From Devosia oryziradicis (GTDB taxonomy: Bacteria; Pseudomonadota; Alphaproteobacteria; Rhizobiales; Devosiaceae): DNA of 64,000 bases. This document shows positions 1-8,316 of the stretch, piece after piece; the stretch's first letter is position 1; each line of letters opens with the position of its first letter. Made by a program: the position numbers and the translations under genes. Below the pieces are notes generated by a model. That model saw only the letters and a program-made list of their open reading frames with translations, did no database searches and had not been told where the DNA came from. The DNA is taken from assembly GCF_016698645.1 (NCBI RefSeq), contig NZ_CP068047.1, positions 1,027,001 through 1,091,000 of the forward strand, given 5' to 3'.

Positions 1-1121
1 ATCAGGGCAGCGTGATACTCGTAGAAGGCGCGGCGCGTCTCATCCATCAGCGGGTTGCCGGCCCAGGCTTCCGGGATCAGCATCATGGCCGCATGCGGCA
101 GCGAATAGCCGCCACGCACGAGGAATTCGAGCGCGTTGTCGAAGCAAGCGGTGTCCGACTGACCCTCATAGGAGATCGGCCAGATCTTGGTGATGTCGTC
201 GCCGAACAGCGGCGAGGAAACCGACGCCTGGCGGGCGGCCATCCAGTTGACGTTGCCACGGATGGTGTTGATCTCACCATTGTGGGTGGTCATGCGGTAG
301 GGATGGGCCAGCTTCCAGGACGGGAAGGTATTGGTCGAAAAGCGCTGGTGCACGAGCGCGATGGCCGATTCGAAGGCTTCGTCCGAGAGGTCGGGGTAAA
401 AAGCCTTGAGCTGGGCCGCCAGGAACATGCCCTTGTAGACCAGCGTACGGGCCGACATGGAGACGACATAAAAGCCGTTGTCGCCGTTGCTTTCGGGGAT
501 GGCGGCATAGACGGTGTTGCTGATCACCTTGCGCACGATCAGCAGCTTGCGCTCGAACTCGTCCAGGCTCAGGCCTTCAGGGCGCGCGATTACCATCTGC
601 TCGATGATGGGCTGGGTCGCGATGACCCCTTCGCTGAGCGGCGAATTGTCGGTCGGCACCACGCGCTCGCCAAGCAGGGTCAGGCCTTCACTGGCGAAGA
701 CGCCACGGACGGCCTCGGCGCAACGGTCGCGCAGCTCGGCTATGTTGGGATAGAACAGCATGGCCACGGCGTAGTGGTGCTTTTCCGGCAGCGCAAAGGG
801 CAGCACCTTCTGAAAGAAGGCATGCGGAGTCTGCACCAGAATGCCGGCGCCGTCGCCCATCAGCGGGTCAGCGCCTACGGCGCCACGGTGTTCGAGGTTC
901 TCGAGGATTTCGAGGCCCTTCTCGACCACTTCGTGGCTGGGCTTGTTCTTGATGTTGGCGATCATGCCGATGCCGCAGGCATCGTGTTCATGAGCCGGAT
1001 CGTAGAGACCCTGGGCCTGTGGGCGGCCAGTGACGACGCGGCGACCATGCTCGATCAAGGTTTTGCGATTGGCGGTCTTCGTCGTGACGGGAGTTTGGGA
1101 TCCGTTCCGCGCGTGTGCCAT
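1..1121 (-). CDS. gltB: Glutamate synthase (NADPH) large subunit, N-terminal part (cut by window edge)
   Basis: Makes glutamate from glutamine and 2-oxoglutarate; the visible 373 residues are the class II glutamine amidotransferase domain that releases ammonia. The segment HEHDACGIGMI (Cys49) is the GltB signature: in the family a short propeptide is removed so that this Cys becomes the N-terminal nucleophile. GILVQTPHAFF and NGEINTIRGNVNWM further on are also typical. The start is the ATG at 1121, preceded by GAAGGAA. About 1,150 residues, including the synthase domain, lie beyond the left edge. The gene reads out of the window and its promoter should lie in the gene-free stretch to the right. 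No frameshift is seen in the visible part. Confidence 0.95.
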   Translation of the reverse strand, partial: MAHARNGSQTPVTTKTANRKTLIEHGRRVVTGRPQAQGLYDPAHEHDACGIGMIANIKNKPSHEVVEKGLEILENLEHRGAVGADPLMGDGAGILVQTPHAFFQKVLPFALPEKHHYAVAMLFYPNIAELRDRCAEAVRGVFASEGLTLLGERVVPTDNSPLSEGVIATQPIIEQMVIARPEGLSLDEFERKLLIVRKVISNTVYAAIPESNGDNGFYVVSMSARTLVYKGMFLAAQLKAFYPDLSDEAFESAIALVHQRFSTNTFPSWKLAHPYRMTTHNGEINTIRGNVNWMAARQASVSSPLFGDDITKIWPISYEGQSDTACFDNALEFLVRGGYSLPHAAMMLIPEAWAGNPLMDETRRAFYEYHAAL

Positions 1122-1640
1122 GGCATGTTCCTTCGTCGTTGGGTCGCGCCCGTTGCCGGGCTGGTATCGCTATGTCGTGTGCATCCTGATGATGCCGGTC
1201 TCCCGGCGGGCTGGATGCGTTATCGTCCTCTGGTGGGCGCGTCGGTCAGGCGGGTCGTACTACAACAGTACGGCTCGGAAGAGCAAATGCGTCCATGCTT
1301 GGGGAGTGGCGCTGCATCCAAATGGCCACTCGAATTCGGGTCGTTTCTCAACCCCGCCTGTCCGTTTCCGCTCACCAAGAGCGGGCCAGCCGGACCAGCG
1401 TGCGCGCTGGCCGCGGAGAGCGGGGCGACGCGTCAGATAGGACAGAAGTGCTGCCCTAACAAGTTCACATTTGCATAATTCCAAACTGGGGGCAAGCGCC
1501 TTTGCCACGCTTCGGTCACAAAAAATAGGACTTTGCCAATTTTTGTGTAGGAAACGATAGGAAATCGGGGCCGAAATCGCGGATTCAACGCGTCGCGGCA
1601 GGTTTCCTAGGGGATTGCGCCTATGCACGCGCGTAAACGG
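1122..1640. other. Gene-free stretch upstream of gltB
   Basis: About 520 bases separate gltB from the terminator of the next gene. No frame here looks coding: the longer open frames lack family resemblance and one runs through a terminator hairpin. The part at 1465-1565 is AT-richer than its surroundings and is the likely place for the gltB promoter, but I could not fix a convincing -35/-10 pair. A spaced inverted repeat GGCAA(N6)TTGCC lies at 1491-1506. Confidence 0.5.
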
Positions 1641-1668
1641 AAAAGGCGCAGCCCTTGCGGGCTGCGCC
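1641..1668 (-). terminator. Rho-independent terminator after hsp20
   Basis: A perfect 10-bp stem (GGCGCAGCCC at 1645-1654 pairing with 1659-1668) with a TTGC-type loop is followed on the minus strand by TTTTCC (1644 downward). It sits about 60 bases past the hsp20 stop codon. Confidence 0.85.
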
Positions 1669-1726
1669 TCTATCGTCACCGGGAGGTGTCGTCGTTCGCT
1701 ATTGGCGAAAGCTGGTGCCTTCGCGA

Positions 1727-2188
1727 CTAGTTTACCGACTTGTCCTCGATGGTGGGCTGGGTGCCGGCGGCGTTGATCTGGATGGTGCGCGGCTTCTTGC
1801 TCTCGGGAAGTTCGCGCTTCAATTCCAGATGCAGCAAGCCGTTCTCGAGGCTGGCGCCCTGAACCTCGACATAGTCGGCCAGCTGGAAACGCAGCTCGAA
1901 GGCGCGTTCGGCAATGCCGCGATGGAGGAATTCACGGGCCTTGTCTGCAGTCTCGGCAGGCTTGGCACCCTTGACGACCAGGCTGTTTTCCTTGGTCTCG
2001 ATGGCGATGTCGCCATTGGCAAAGCCGGCGACGGCGATCGAGATGCGGTAGGCGTCTTCGCCGGTGCGCTCGATATTGTAGGGAGGATAGGTCTTGGCTT
2101 CCTGCCCGACAAGCGTGTCCAGACGGTTGAAGACGCGGTCAAAACCGACGGTCGAACGATAGAAGGGGGAAAAATCGATGGTCTGCAT
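1727..2188 (-). CDS. Small heat shock protein, Hsp20/IbpA family
   Basis: ATP-independent cytoplasmic holdase chaperone of 153 residues that keeps unfolded proteins soluble under heat stress. The alpha-crystallin domain spans roughly residues 30-130, with PPYNIERTGEDAYRI at its start and the conserved GLLHLELKRELPE near its end; the C-terminus carries the I-x-I-type RTIQI. The N-terminus MQTIDFSPFYRSTVGFDR matches rhizobial IbpA-like proteins. A GTG six bases upstream would also be open, but the Shine-Dalgarno GGAGAA is correctly spaced only for the ATG at 2188. Regulation is readable: a sigma-32-type promoter and a ROSE-like leader lie upstream, so expression should rise both transcriptionally and translationally on heat shock. 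Confidence 0.93.
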   Translation of the reverse strand: MQTIDFSPFYRSTVGFDRVFNRLDTLVGQEAKTYPPYNIERTGEDAYRISIAVAGFANGDIAIETKENSLVVKGAKPAETADKAREFLHRGIAERAFELRFQLADYVEVQGASLENGLLHLELKRELPESKKPRTIQINAAGTQPTIEDKSVN

Positions 2189-2300
2189 AGTCACATTCTC
2201 CGTAAAGCAACGTGGATGTCCCGGTGGTCTCGTTCAGGGCTCCCAGCATTAGGCGAGCGATGAGTTTCCGAGGTCGGGGTTCCCGGAAAGTCCGGCGAAC
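2189..2300 (-). promoter_or_regulatory. ROSE-like RNA thermometer in the hsp20 leader
   Basis: The roughly 110-base leader ends in a hairpin (2192-2214) whose 5' arm CACGTTGCT pairs imperfectly with the 3' arm GGAGAATGTG, so that the Shine-Dalgarno GGAGAA faces TTGCT. The U(U/C)GCU block opposite the ribosome-binding site, with a G-G mismatch, is the hallmark of ROSE elements of rhizobial and enterobacterial hsp20 genes. Upstream parts of the leader can form further stems (for example CCGGAC...TCCGG). Function is inferred from this match. Confidence 0.72.
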
Positions 2301-2305
2301 GAGTG

Positions 2306-2335
2306 AGATGTAGGAGGCGATTTTTGGGGTTCAAG
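2306..2335 (-). promoter_or_regulatory. Candidate heat-shock (RpoH) promoter of hsp20
   Basis: On the minus strand CTTGAA (2335-2330) is followed after 16 bases by CTACATCT (2313-2306). This resembles the alphaproteobacterial sigma-32 consensus of CTTGAC with a C-rich, T-ending -10 box. The predicted start point gives a leader of about 110 bases, the usual length for ROSE transcripts. Confidence 0.6.
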
Positions 2336-2520
2336 ACCCCGGTGCGCGAATGAATTCTGAACCGAATATGAACGGTCTGGTCCGTTCGAGTTCAGGCTGG
2401 CTGGGCTAGAACCGGATCAATGCGGTTCATCACCCGCCCCCCGCATGGGCCGCATCAAGAGGAACCGGTGTCTCCACAGGAGATGCCGGTTTTCCTTTTC
2501 CTGCTTCCGCATACTCGATC

Positions 2521-2604
2521 GTCACCCTCCGGCTTGACCCGAGGGCGTTGAACTTGCTGAGTGTTCGTTAAGTGCAGAGCCCTTGGGTCAAGCCCGAGGG
2601 TGAC
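2521..2604. repeat. Family A intergenic repeat, copy 1
   Basis: Two outward-facing arms, GTCACCCTCCGGCTTGACCC at the left and a matching arm ending GCCCGAGGGTGAC at the right, are separated by about 35 bases of variable sequence. Each arm is itself nearly palindromic. The same element occurs at 7061-7140 and 21185-21266. It lies between hsp20 and the hydrolase gene and contains no gene. Confidence 0.85.
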
Positions 2605-2698
2605 GGTCGGTGGCTGGGATGGGGTCAAATCTGCCAACCCCGTTTTCCTTCCTTAAGTTCTCTGGTCTAACAGGCCGGAAGAGTTGCGGACCCTACCC

Positions 2699-3670
2699 AT
2701 GAACGCCGTCGTCGATCCGAACGGACCAAGCCTGGTCAATATTCCTTCCAACCCCATGCCTGAGGGTGGGCGTGTCGGTTTTTTCCGGACCAGCGACAAT
2801 GTGCAGCTGCGCTATGCGCTCTGGGCGAAGTCGGCAGGGCCGCAGCGCGGCACGATATGCCTGGTGCAGGGGCGCACCGAATTCATCGAGAAGTACTTCG
2901 AGACGGTGGCCGACTTCCGCCAGCGCGGCTTTGCGGTGGCGACGTTCGACTGGCGGGGACAGGGCGGGTCGGACCGGCTGATCGGCAATCGCAAGCTGGG
3001 CTATGTCGATAAGTTCGAGGACTATTGGACGGACCTGCACAGCTTCCATGGCGAAATCCTCCTGCCCGATTGCCCGCCGCCATTCTACCTGGTGGGGCAC
3101 TCCATGGGCGGGCTGGTCTCGCTGCTCGCCGGCGCCAACGACCGGATGATGTTCGACCGGGTGTTCCTGTCGGCCCCCATGCTGGCTCTGGACCGTCAGC
3201 CGATGAGCATGGCTGGCATGGCACGGTTCGGCGAAACGCTGAGCTTTCTTGGCCTTGGCCAGATGCCGGTCGGGCGCAAGGCCGACAAACCCATGAGCGA
3301 AGCGACCTTTCCGGGCAATCCGTTGACGGGCGATCTCATCCGCTACATGCGCTCGGTCGATACGGTCCGGGCGCGGCCCGAAATCGAAATCGGCGTGCCG
3401 ACGGTGCGCTGGGCCGCGGCGGCATTCGGCGCCATGGCCGAAGCCGGACGCGACAGCTTTCCGGCGCGCATCCGCGTGCCCCTGCTGATGTTGGCTGCGG
3501 CCCGCGACGAGGTGGTTTCGACCGCGGCGATCGAACAGCTGGGACTGCGCATGCGGACTGGACGACATGTCGTCATCGCCGGGGCGCGGCATGAATTGTT
3601 CATGGAAACCGATGTGATCCGCGGCCAGGTACTGGCGGCGTTCGATGCGTTCATTACCGAGCAGTCCTGA
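2699..3670 (+). CDS. Alpha/beta hydrolase, lysophospholipase (PldB-like) family
   Basis: Serine hydrolase of 323 residues related to PldB lysophospholipases and monoacylglycerol lipases. The nucleophile elbow GHSMGG places Ser135; the acid is probably the Asp in AAARDEVVS and the base the His in GARHELFME, both near the C-terminus in the expected order. FDWRGQGGSDR is the conserved loop after strand 4. No signal peptide is visible, so it is probably cytoplasmic or membrane-peripheral. The ATG at 2699 is chosen; an in-frame TTG at 2684 sits too close to GGAAGAG. It is a single gene, not coupled to neighbours. Substrate is not deducible. Confidence 0.85.
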   Translation: MNAVVDPNGPSLVNIPSNPMPEGGRVGFFRTSDNVQLRYALWAKSAGPQRGTICLVQGRTEFIEKYFETVADFRQRGFAVATFDWRGQGGSDRLIGNRKLGYVDKFEDYWTDLHSFHGEILLPDCPPPFYLVGHSMGGLVSLLAGANDRMMFDRVFLSAPMLALDRQPMSMAGMARFGETLSFLGLGQMPVGRKADKPMSEATFPGNPLTGDLIRYMRSVDTVRARPEIEIGVPTVRWAAAAFGAMAEAGRDSFPARIRVPLLMLAAARDEVVSTAAIEQLGLRMRTGRHVVIAGARHELFMETDVIRGQVLAAFDAFITEQS

Positions 3671-3766
3671 AGGGCAAATCCTGTTTGCTACGAGTCCCTT
3701 AAACGGGCAGTAACCCGGGAGCTCTATGGTCTGCAGCGCCAGAACGGCGTTTGCAGGGACCAGTAG

Positions 3767-5119
3767 GTGTTTTTCAGAAGAGCCATCCGGCGGTTTTTCG
3801 CCGATGACCGAGGCAACGTGGCCATCATCTGCGCGGTGGCCTTTCTGCCTATTCTGGTCATTGCGGGCGGCGCGACCGACATTGCCCGGCATGAGGCCTA
3901 TCGCGTCCAGCTGCAGGACGGCGTGGACCGCGCCGTGCTGGCCGCGGCATCGCTGACCCAGACGCGACCGATTGAGGAGACGGCCCGGGACTACCTGAGC
4001 ACGTTGTCGTTTTCGGACGACATCGAGCTGACATTCACGCATTCGCAGACGCCGACCTTGCGCGAGGTCAGGCTTGTAGCGGCCTATGAAATGGAGACCG
4101 CCTTCCTGCCGCTGATCGGCATCAACTCGATCACCGTGGGCGCCAGCGCCAAGGCGGTCGAGCGGCGCAAGAATATCGAGATCTCGCTGATCCTGGACAT
4201 TTCGGGCTCGATGCGCGAGGGCGGCACGCCCAACAGGCTCGCCCGCATGAAGCCGGCGGCCAACGGCTTCATCGATGCCATCCTCACCTCCACCACCGCG
4301 GCCTATACCTCGGTCAGCCTGGTGCCCTATGCCGGCTCGGTCAATCCGGGCGCGGTGGTGATGGACGCCATGGGGGTGCCGCGCCAGCACAGCTATTCGT
4401 CCTGCATGGAATTCGTGAACACCGATTACGCCATCGGCCTGGTCCCGTTTGCCCAGCGGACCCAGGTCCCGCATTTCACCTACAACCACCAGGGCGTCTC
4501 CTACCCGGGCCTGGAGTGGTCATGGTGTCCGCTCGAGGCCACCAGCATCACCTATCTGTCCAACGATGCCGCCGCGCTCAAGACCAGGATCACCAACCTC
4601 AAGATGCATGACGGTACCGGCACGGCTATCGCCATGAAATGGGGCATGATGCTGCTCGAGCCGACGGCGCAGCCACTGGTCGCCCAGGGTGCCGCCAATG
4701 GCTATGTGCCCGCTGCCTTCGCCAACCGTCCGGCCGCCTTCAGCGATACCAATACCCTCAAGTTCATCGTGCTGATGACCGACGGCAATGTCAGCGATCA
4801 GTATCGACCCAAGCAGTATGCCTATCCGCGGGCTTGCAATGCGGCCACCAACGGGTCCTCGAGCAGCGCCTGCACGACCATTGTCCAGACGGCGGGCGAT
4901 GCCGTGACGCGGATGTATGCCGTGTGCGACCGGGCCAAGGCCAATGGCGTAACAGTCTTCACCATCGGTTTCGACCTGGGCAGCAGCGGCCGCACGCAGA
5001 TGCGCAACTGCGCCTCGAGCGCCAGCCACTACTACGACGTCAGCTCCACCGGCATCGACATCGCCACCGCCTTCCAGTCAATCGCCTCGGCGATCCAGAA
5101 GATCAAGCTGACCGAATGA
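3767..5119 (+). CDS. TadG-like pilus assembly protein with VWA domain
   Basis: Protein of 450 residues. Residues 13-40 are a TadE/Flp-type N-terminal segment (DDRGNVAIICAVAFLPILV) that anchors it in the inner membrane; the rest is periplasmic. A von Willebrand factor A domain begins near residue 137, with the metal-site motif DISGSM (Asp144, Ser146, Ser148) and a later MTDGN. The start is GTG at 3767, with AGGG eight bases before it. It is the first of three coupled genes; the following two are TadE-like and overlap by ATGA. Homologues are called TadG or pilus assembly proteins. No Flp pilin, prepilin peptidase or secretion ATPase is nearby, so the machine it serves is not visible. Confidence 0.85.
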   Translation: MFFRRAIRRFFADDRGNVAIICAVAFLPILVIAGGATDIARHEAYRVQLQDGVDRAVLAAASLTQTRPIEETARDYLSTLSFSDDIELTFTHSQTPTLREVRLVAAYEMETAFLPLIGINSITVGASAKAVERRKNIEISLILDISGSMREGGTPNRLARMKPAANGFIDAILTSTTAAYTSVSLVPYAGSVNPGAVVMDAMGVPRQHSYSSCMEFVNTDYAIGLVPFAQRTQVPHFTYNHQGVSYPGLEWSWCPLEATSITYLSNDAAALKTRITNLKMHDGTGTAIAMKWGMMLLEPTAQPLVAQGAANGYVPAAFANRPAAFSDTNTLKFIVLMTDGNVSDQYRPKQYAYPRACNAATNGSSSSACTTIVQTAGDAVTRMYAVCDRAKANGVTVFTIGFDLGSSGRTQMRNCASSASHYYDVSSTGIDIATAFQSIASAIQKIKLTE

Positions 5120-5649
5120 CCCTCCAGCTGCGACAGAGCGCGGGCCGTTTCAGGCGCGACCGGCGCGGCGTTGCCGCGGTGGAATTCGCCCTTCTGGCGC
5201 CAATGCTGTTCGCCTTGGTGTTCGGGACGATCGAAGCGGGCTGGACAATGGTGCAGACCATAATGCTCGATCGCGCGCTCGATACAACCATTCGTTCGCT
5301 GCGTATCGGCTCGCTCAGCAACCCCACGCAGCAATCGGTGCGCGCGGCGATCTGCGCGGAAGCCAGGGTGCTGGCGGATTGCGAAGCGACGCTGGCGCTC
5401 GAATTCATTCCCATCGTCAGTGCCGCCAGCTATCCGGCCGACACGGCTCGTTGCCTGGATCGGTCGGGTGCGCTCAACCCTGTGCTGCGCTTCGACGCCG
5501 GTGCCCGGTCGCAGACCGTATTCGTGCGCGCCTGCTTCGTGGTCGAGCCGCTGACCCCGGGCCTGGCGCTGGGCCTGGCACTGCCCAAGGACGAAACCGG
5601 GGCCTATCGCATCGTCGCCAAATCCGGCTTCGTGAACGAGCCGGCATGA
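5116..5649 (+). CDS. TadE-like pilus assembly protein
   Basis: A 177-residue protein with the TadE signature: a basic N-terminus, then RRGVAAVEFALLAPMLFALV (Glu23 in a hydrophobic helix), then a periplasmic domain with cysteine pairs (CAEARVLADC, ARCL, RACF). The ATG overlaps the stop of the upstream VWA gene (ATGA), implying translational coupling. The long hydrophobic helix and AVEFAL motif mark the pseudopilin-type minor subunits of tight-adherence systems. Its specific role is not known. Confidence 0.85.
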   Translation: MTLQLRQSAGRFRRDRRGVAAVEFALLAPMLFALVFGTIEAGWTMVQTIMLDRALDTTIRSLRIGSLSNPTQQSVRAAICAEARVLADCEATLALEFIPIVSAASYPADTARCLDRSGALNPVLRFDAGARSQTVFVRACFVVEPLTPGLALGLALPKDETGAYRIVAKSGFVNEPA

Positions 5650-6167
5650 TGATGAGATTGCTCAGGCAGTTGCGGGGGGACGAGCGCGGCGTTTCGGCGG
5701 TGGAGTTCGCGCTGATCGTGCCCTTGTTGCTGGCAGTGCTGCTGGGCACGGTCACCATCTTTGACGCCTTCCGCACGGCCCAGGCCGCCGAAAAAGGCAC
5801 CTTCACGGTGGGCGACATGCTGTCCCGCCAAACCGCAATTTCGCAGCCGATGCTGACCTCGATGCTCACCTTTGTCGAGAAGACGGTGAATTTCGACGGT
5901 TCGGCCCGCATGCGGGTTTCCAGCATTTCCAACGCTGCCGGCACCCTGATACTCGACTGGTCCCATTCGGTGGGCGACCAGAACCTGGCCATCGACGCCA
6001 TCGACTATGGCACGATCCCCGACATAGCCGTGGGCGACTCGGTCGTCCTGACGGAGGTCTTCATTCCGCACCAGGCCTTCGTCGCCGGCTTCGGCTTTGA
6101 CCGCATCGTCTACAACAACAAGGCCGTCACCCGGCCTCGCTTTGTCGGCAAGATCGCCTGGCAATAG
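5646..6167 (+). CDS. TadE-like pilus assembly protein
   Basis: The third member of the coupled cluster, 173 residues. RGVSAVEFALIVPLLLAVLL (Glu20) is the TadE segment; the remainder is a periplasmic domain without cysteines. Three ATG codons in a row begin the gene; the first overlaps the previous stop (ATGA). It ends two bases before the stop of a convergent phosphatase gene. Together with the two genes upstream it forms a self-contained TadG-TadE-TadE set, common as an orphan group in Hyphomicrobiales. Confidence 0.85.
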   Translation: MMMRLLRQLRGDERGVSAVEFALIVPLLLAVLLGTVTIFDAFRTAQAAEKGTFTVGDMLSRQTAISQPMLTSMLTFVEKTVNFDGSARMRVSSISNAAGTLILDWSHSVGDQNLAIDAIDYGTIPDIAVGDSVVLTEVFIPHQAFVAGFGFDRIVYNNKAVTRPRFVGKIAWQ

Positions 6168-6169
6168 CT

Positions 6170-7033
6170 TCAGCTGGCATTGACCAGCGCCAGGGCCTTT
6201 TCGAGCAGTTCAGGGGTGGCGGCGGCGACGACGTTGCCGCCTGATGTGGGTTCGCTGCCGTCCCAGCAGGCGATGGCGCCGCCGGCCTCGCGGATGATGG
6301 GGACAAGGGCCGCGATGTCATAGGTCTGGAGGCGCGGCTCGATGACGAGGTCGGCCTGGCCGGCGGCGAGGAGCGCATAGCCGTAGCAGTCGGTGCCGAA
6401 GCGCTGAAGGCGCGTGGCGGATTCGATGGCCTCCCACTTGCCCCAATGCTCGCCTTTGAACAGGTTCGGCGTGGTGGTGAAGACGCGGGCGGGCGCCAGA
6501 TCGGTTTGTCCGCTGGTGCGCAGGGCAGTCGTCTCGCCGGCGCGGCGGTAGGTCGAGCGGCCCGGCACGGCCAGGAAGGTTTCCCCGATGAAGGGCTGGC
6601 TCATGATGCCGGCAATCGCCACGCCCTGGTGGGCAAAGCCGATCAGCGTGCCCCAGACAGGCACGCCCGAGATGAAGGAGCGCGTGCCATCGATGGGGTC
6701 GATGATCCAGCTATAGGGGCTTTCGCCGCTGTTGCCCCATTCCTCGCCGATGATGGCGTGATCAGGGAACTGCTCGGCGATGACGGCGCGGATGACGGTC
6801 TCGGCGCCCCGGTCGGCTTCGGTGACCGGATCGAAGCCCACCGCATATTTGTTGTCGACATCGAGCGGGGTGCGGAACAGCGGCAGCGTGTGCGCCGCAG
6901 CGGCTTCGGCTGATGCCAGCAGGGTAGCTTCGACTTTGGCGAGATCGAGGGTCATGGGCGGGTCCGGTGCCACGACCTCGTGGTTCGACGGGCTCACCAT
7001 GAGGTCTACTGAGGGTGCAGCTTTCTTAGCCAC
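6170..7033 (-). CDS. hisN: Histidinol-phosphatase, inositol monophosphatase family
   Basis: Mg-dependent phosphatase of the inositol monophosphatase fold, 287 residues from the GTG at 7033. The metal site is clear: IGEEWG (Glu97/98) and WIIDPIDGTRSF (Asp112, Asp115), with the second acidic site in QTYDIAALVPIIREAGG. The wording around these motifs is that of HisN, which removes phosphate from histidinol phosphate in histidine synthesis; a general inositol or sugar phosphatase is the alternative. ATG codons at 7000 and 6955 are possible later starts; the family usually has about 260 residues, which favours 6955. Confidence 0.8.
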   Translation of the reverse strand: MAKKAAPSVDLMVSPSNHEVVAPDPPMTLDLAKVEATLLASAEAAAAHTLPLFRTPLDVDNKYAVGFDPVTEADRGAETVIRAVIAEQFPDHAIIGEEWGNSGESPYSWIIDPIDGTRSFISGVPVWGTLIGFAHQGVAIAGIMSQPFIGETFLAVPGRSTYRRAGETTALRTSGQTDLAPARVFTTTPNLFKGEHWGKWEAIESATRLQRFGTDCYGYALLAAGQADLVIEPRLQTYDIAALVPIIREAGGAIACWDGSEPTSGGNVVAAATPELLEKALALVNAS

Positions 7034-7060
7034 GCACCGAGCGTTCCGCCATCACAAATC

Positions 7061-7140
7061 GTCACCATTGGGCTTGACCCGAGGGCGTTTCACTTGCGGA
7101 CGGGCGGCAGTGCAGGCCCTCGGGTCACGCCCGAGGGTGA
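7061..7140. repeat. Family A intergenic repeat, copy 2
   Basis: GTCACCATTGGGCTTGACCC at the left and CGGGTCACGCCCGAGGGTGA at the right face each other across about 30 variable bases. It is the same design as the copies at 2521 and 21185, slightly diverged. It lies between two minus-strand genes. Confidence 0.82.
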
Positions 7141-7167
7141 GGATCCAGTTTGGGAGGAGTTCCGCGC

Positions 7168-8064
7168 CTATTCCGCCGCGGCCTTGTCGATCACAGGCTG
7201 GCTGCCGACCAGGGACACCAGGTCGAGGCCGATCAGCGAGAAGGTGAGGCGCTCGACCAGGGCGCGGATGGCCTCGAAGCCCTCGTGTTTCACCAGCGTC
7301 ACCTCGTTCATGTAGAGATGCCGGCTGATTTCAATCTGCAAGGCATGCACACCATGCTGGGGGCGGCCATAGGTGCGGGTGGCAAAGCCGCCGGCATAGG
7401 GGCGGTTGCGCGCGACCTTGAGGCCGGCGCCGGTAAAGACGGTTTCGACCAGATCGACAAGGCCCGGCGCGCAGGTCGTGCCATAGCGATCGCCCAGCAC
7501 GATATCGGGCGCTGCCCTGTCGTTGGAGCGGGTGATGCGCGGCATGGAGTGGCAGTCAATCAGCAGCGCCACGCCAAAGGCGGCGAGGGCTTCGCTCAAA
7601 AGCTTCTGCAGTGCGGCATGATAGGGATGGTAGATGCCCTCGATGCGCATGCGCGCATCTTCGATGGTCAGGCGCTCGCGATAGATGGGCTTGTTCTCGG
7701 CCACCACGCGGGCCAGCGTGCCCAGGCCGGCAGCGACGCGCGGCGAGGTGGTGTTGAAGCGATCCGACAGCGGCTCGACGAACATGGTGGGATCGAGTTC
7801 CCAGGGCTCGCGGTTCACGTCGAGATAGGCGCGCGGAAAATGCGCGCGCAGCATGAGGGCCCCCAGATGGGGCGCGCGGGCAAAGAGTTCATCGACCCAG
7901 GCATCCTCGGACTGGCGGATCGAAAGATGATCGAGCCGGGTCATGGCTAGGAAGCGTTCGGGATAGACGCGGCCGGAATGGGCAGAGTTGAACACCAGCG
8001 GAGCCACTAGCCGGCGCGGCCGGATGGTCTCAAATGCAGGCTGATCCCAATAGTCGGACCGCAA
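7168..8064 (-). CDS. N-formylglutamate amidohydrolase family protein
   Basis: A 298-residue member of the FGase/HutG2 family, zinc-type hydrolases that split N-formylglutamate or related N-acyl amino acids. FNSAHSGRVYP near residue 25 and LLIDCHSMP near residue 170 carry the conserved metal ligands, and HALQIEISRHLYMNE is the conserved C-terminal helix. The start is taken as TTG at 8064 because GGGAGG lies just before it and no other in-frame start precedes the conserved region. No hut genes are adjacent, so a role in histidine use is not supported by context. Confidence 0.85.
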   Translation of the reverse strand: MRSDYWDQPAFETIRPRRLVAPLVFNSAHSGRVYPERFLAMTRLDHLSIRQSEDAWVDELFARAPHLGALMLRAHFPRAYLDVNREPWELDPTMFVEPLSDRFNTTSPRVAAGLGTLARVVAENKPIYRERLTIEDARMRIEGIYHPYHAALQKLLSEALAAFGVALLIDCHSMPRITRSNDRAAPDIVLGDRYGTTCAPGLVDLVETVFTGAGLKVARNRPYAGGFATRTYGRPQHGVHALQIEISRHLYMNEVTLVKHEGFEAIRALVERLTFSLIGLDLVSLVGSQPVIDKAAAE

Positions 8065-8316
8065 GGCGCCTCCCTGGCGTCTTGAGCCGACGCCACACTG
8101 ATTTGCATGCCAGTTTCGCCGTTAACGGCCAGCTTGTCCAGATTGCCGAAACGCATGGCCACAAATGGCACGGTCCGGCCGACCGAGGTTTGCACGATGG
8201 CAAACTTCGCTTAAACATGATGGCCTATAGTCGATTCACGAGCGCCGTGTTGGCGCCGTACATGCCAGGCCGGGAAGCGCTTTCCGGCCTTGCCAGTCGA
8301 ACGGCCGGAGCCCTAG

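Noticed and set aside
1491..1506. GGCAA-N6-TTGCC upstream of gltB, similar to the activator sites at 17935 and 17968
   Set aside because: The spacer is six bases rather than four and no sigma-54 element lies nearby, so a shared regulator is not supported.
1260..1679. A 139-residue minus-strand open frame upstream of gltB
   Set aside because: Its first codons run through the hsp20 terminator hairpin and nothing in it looks conserved; the region is better read as regulatory DNA.
2693..4489. A 598-residue minus-strand open frame across the hydrolase and VWA genes
   Set aside because: It spans two unrelated genes with intact motifs on the plus strand and has no family features of its own.
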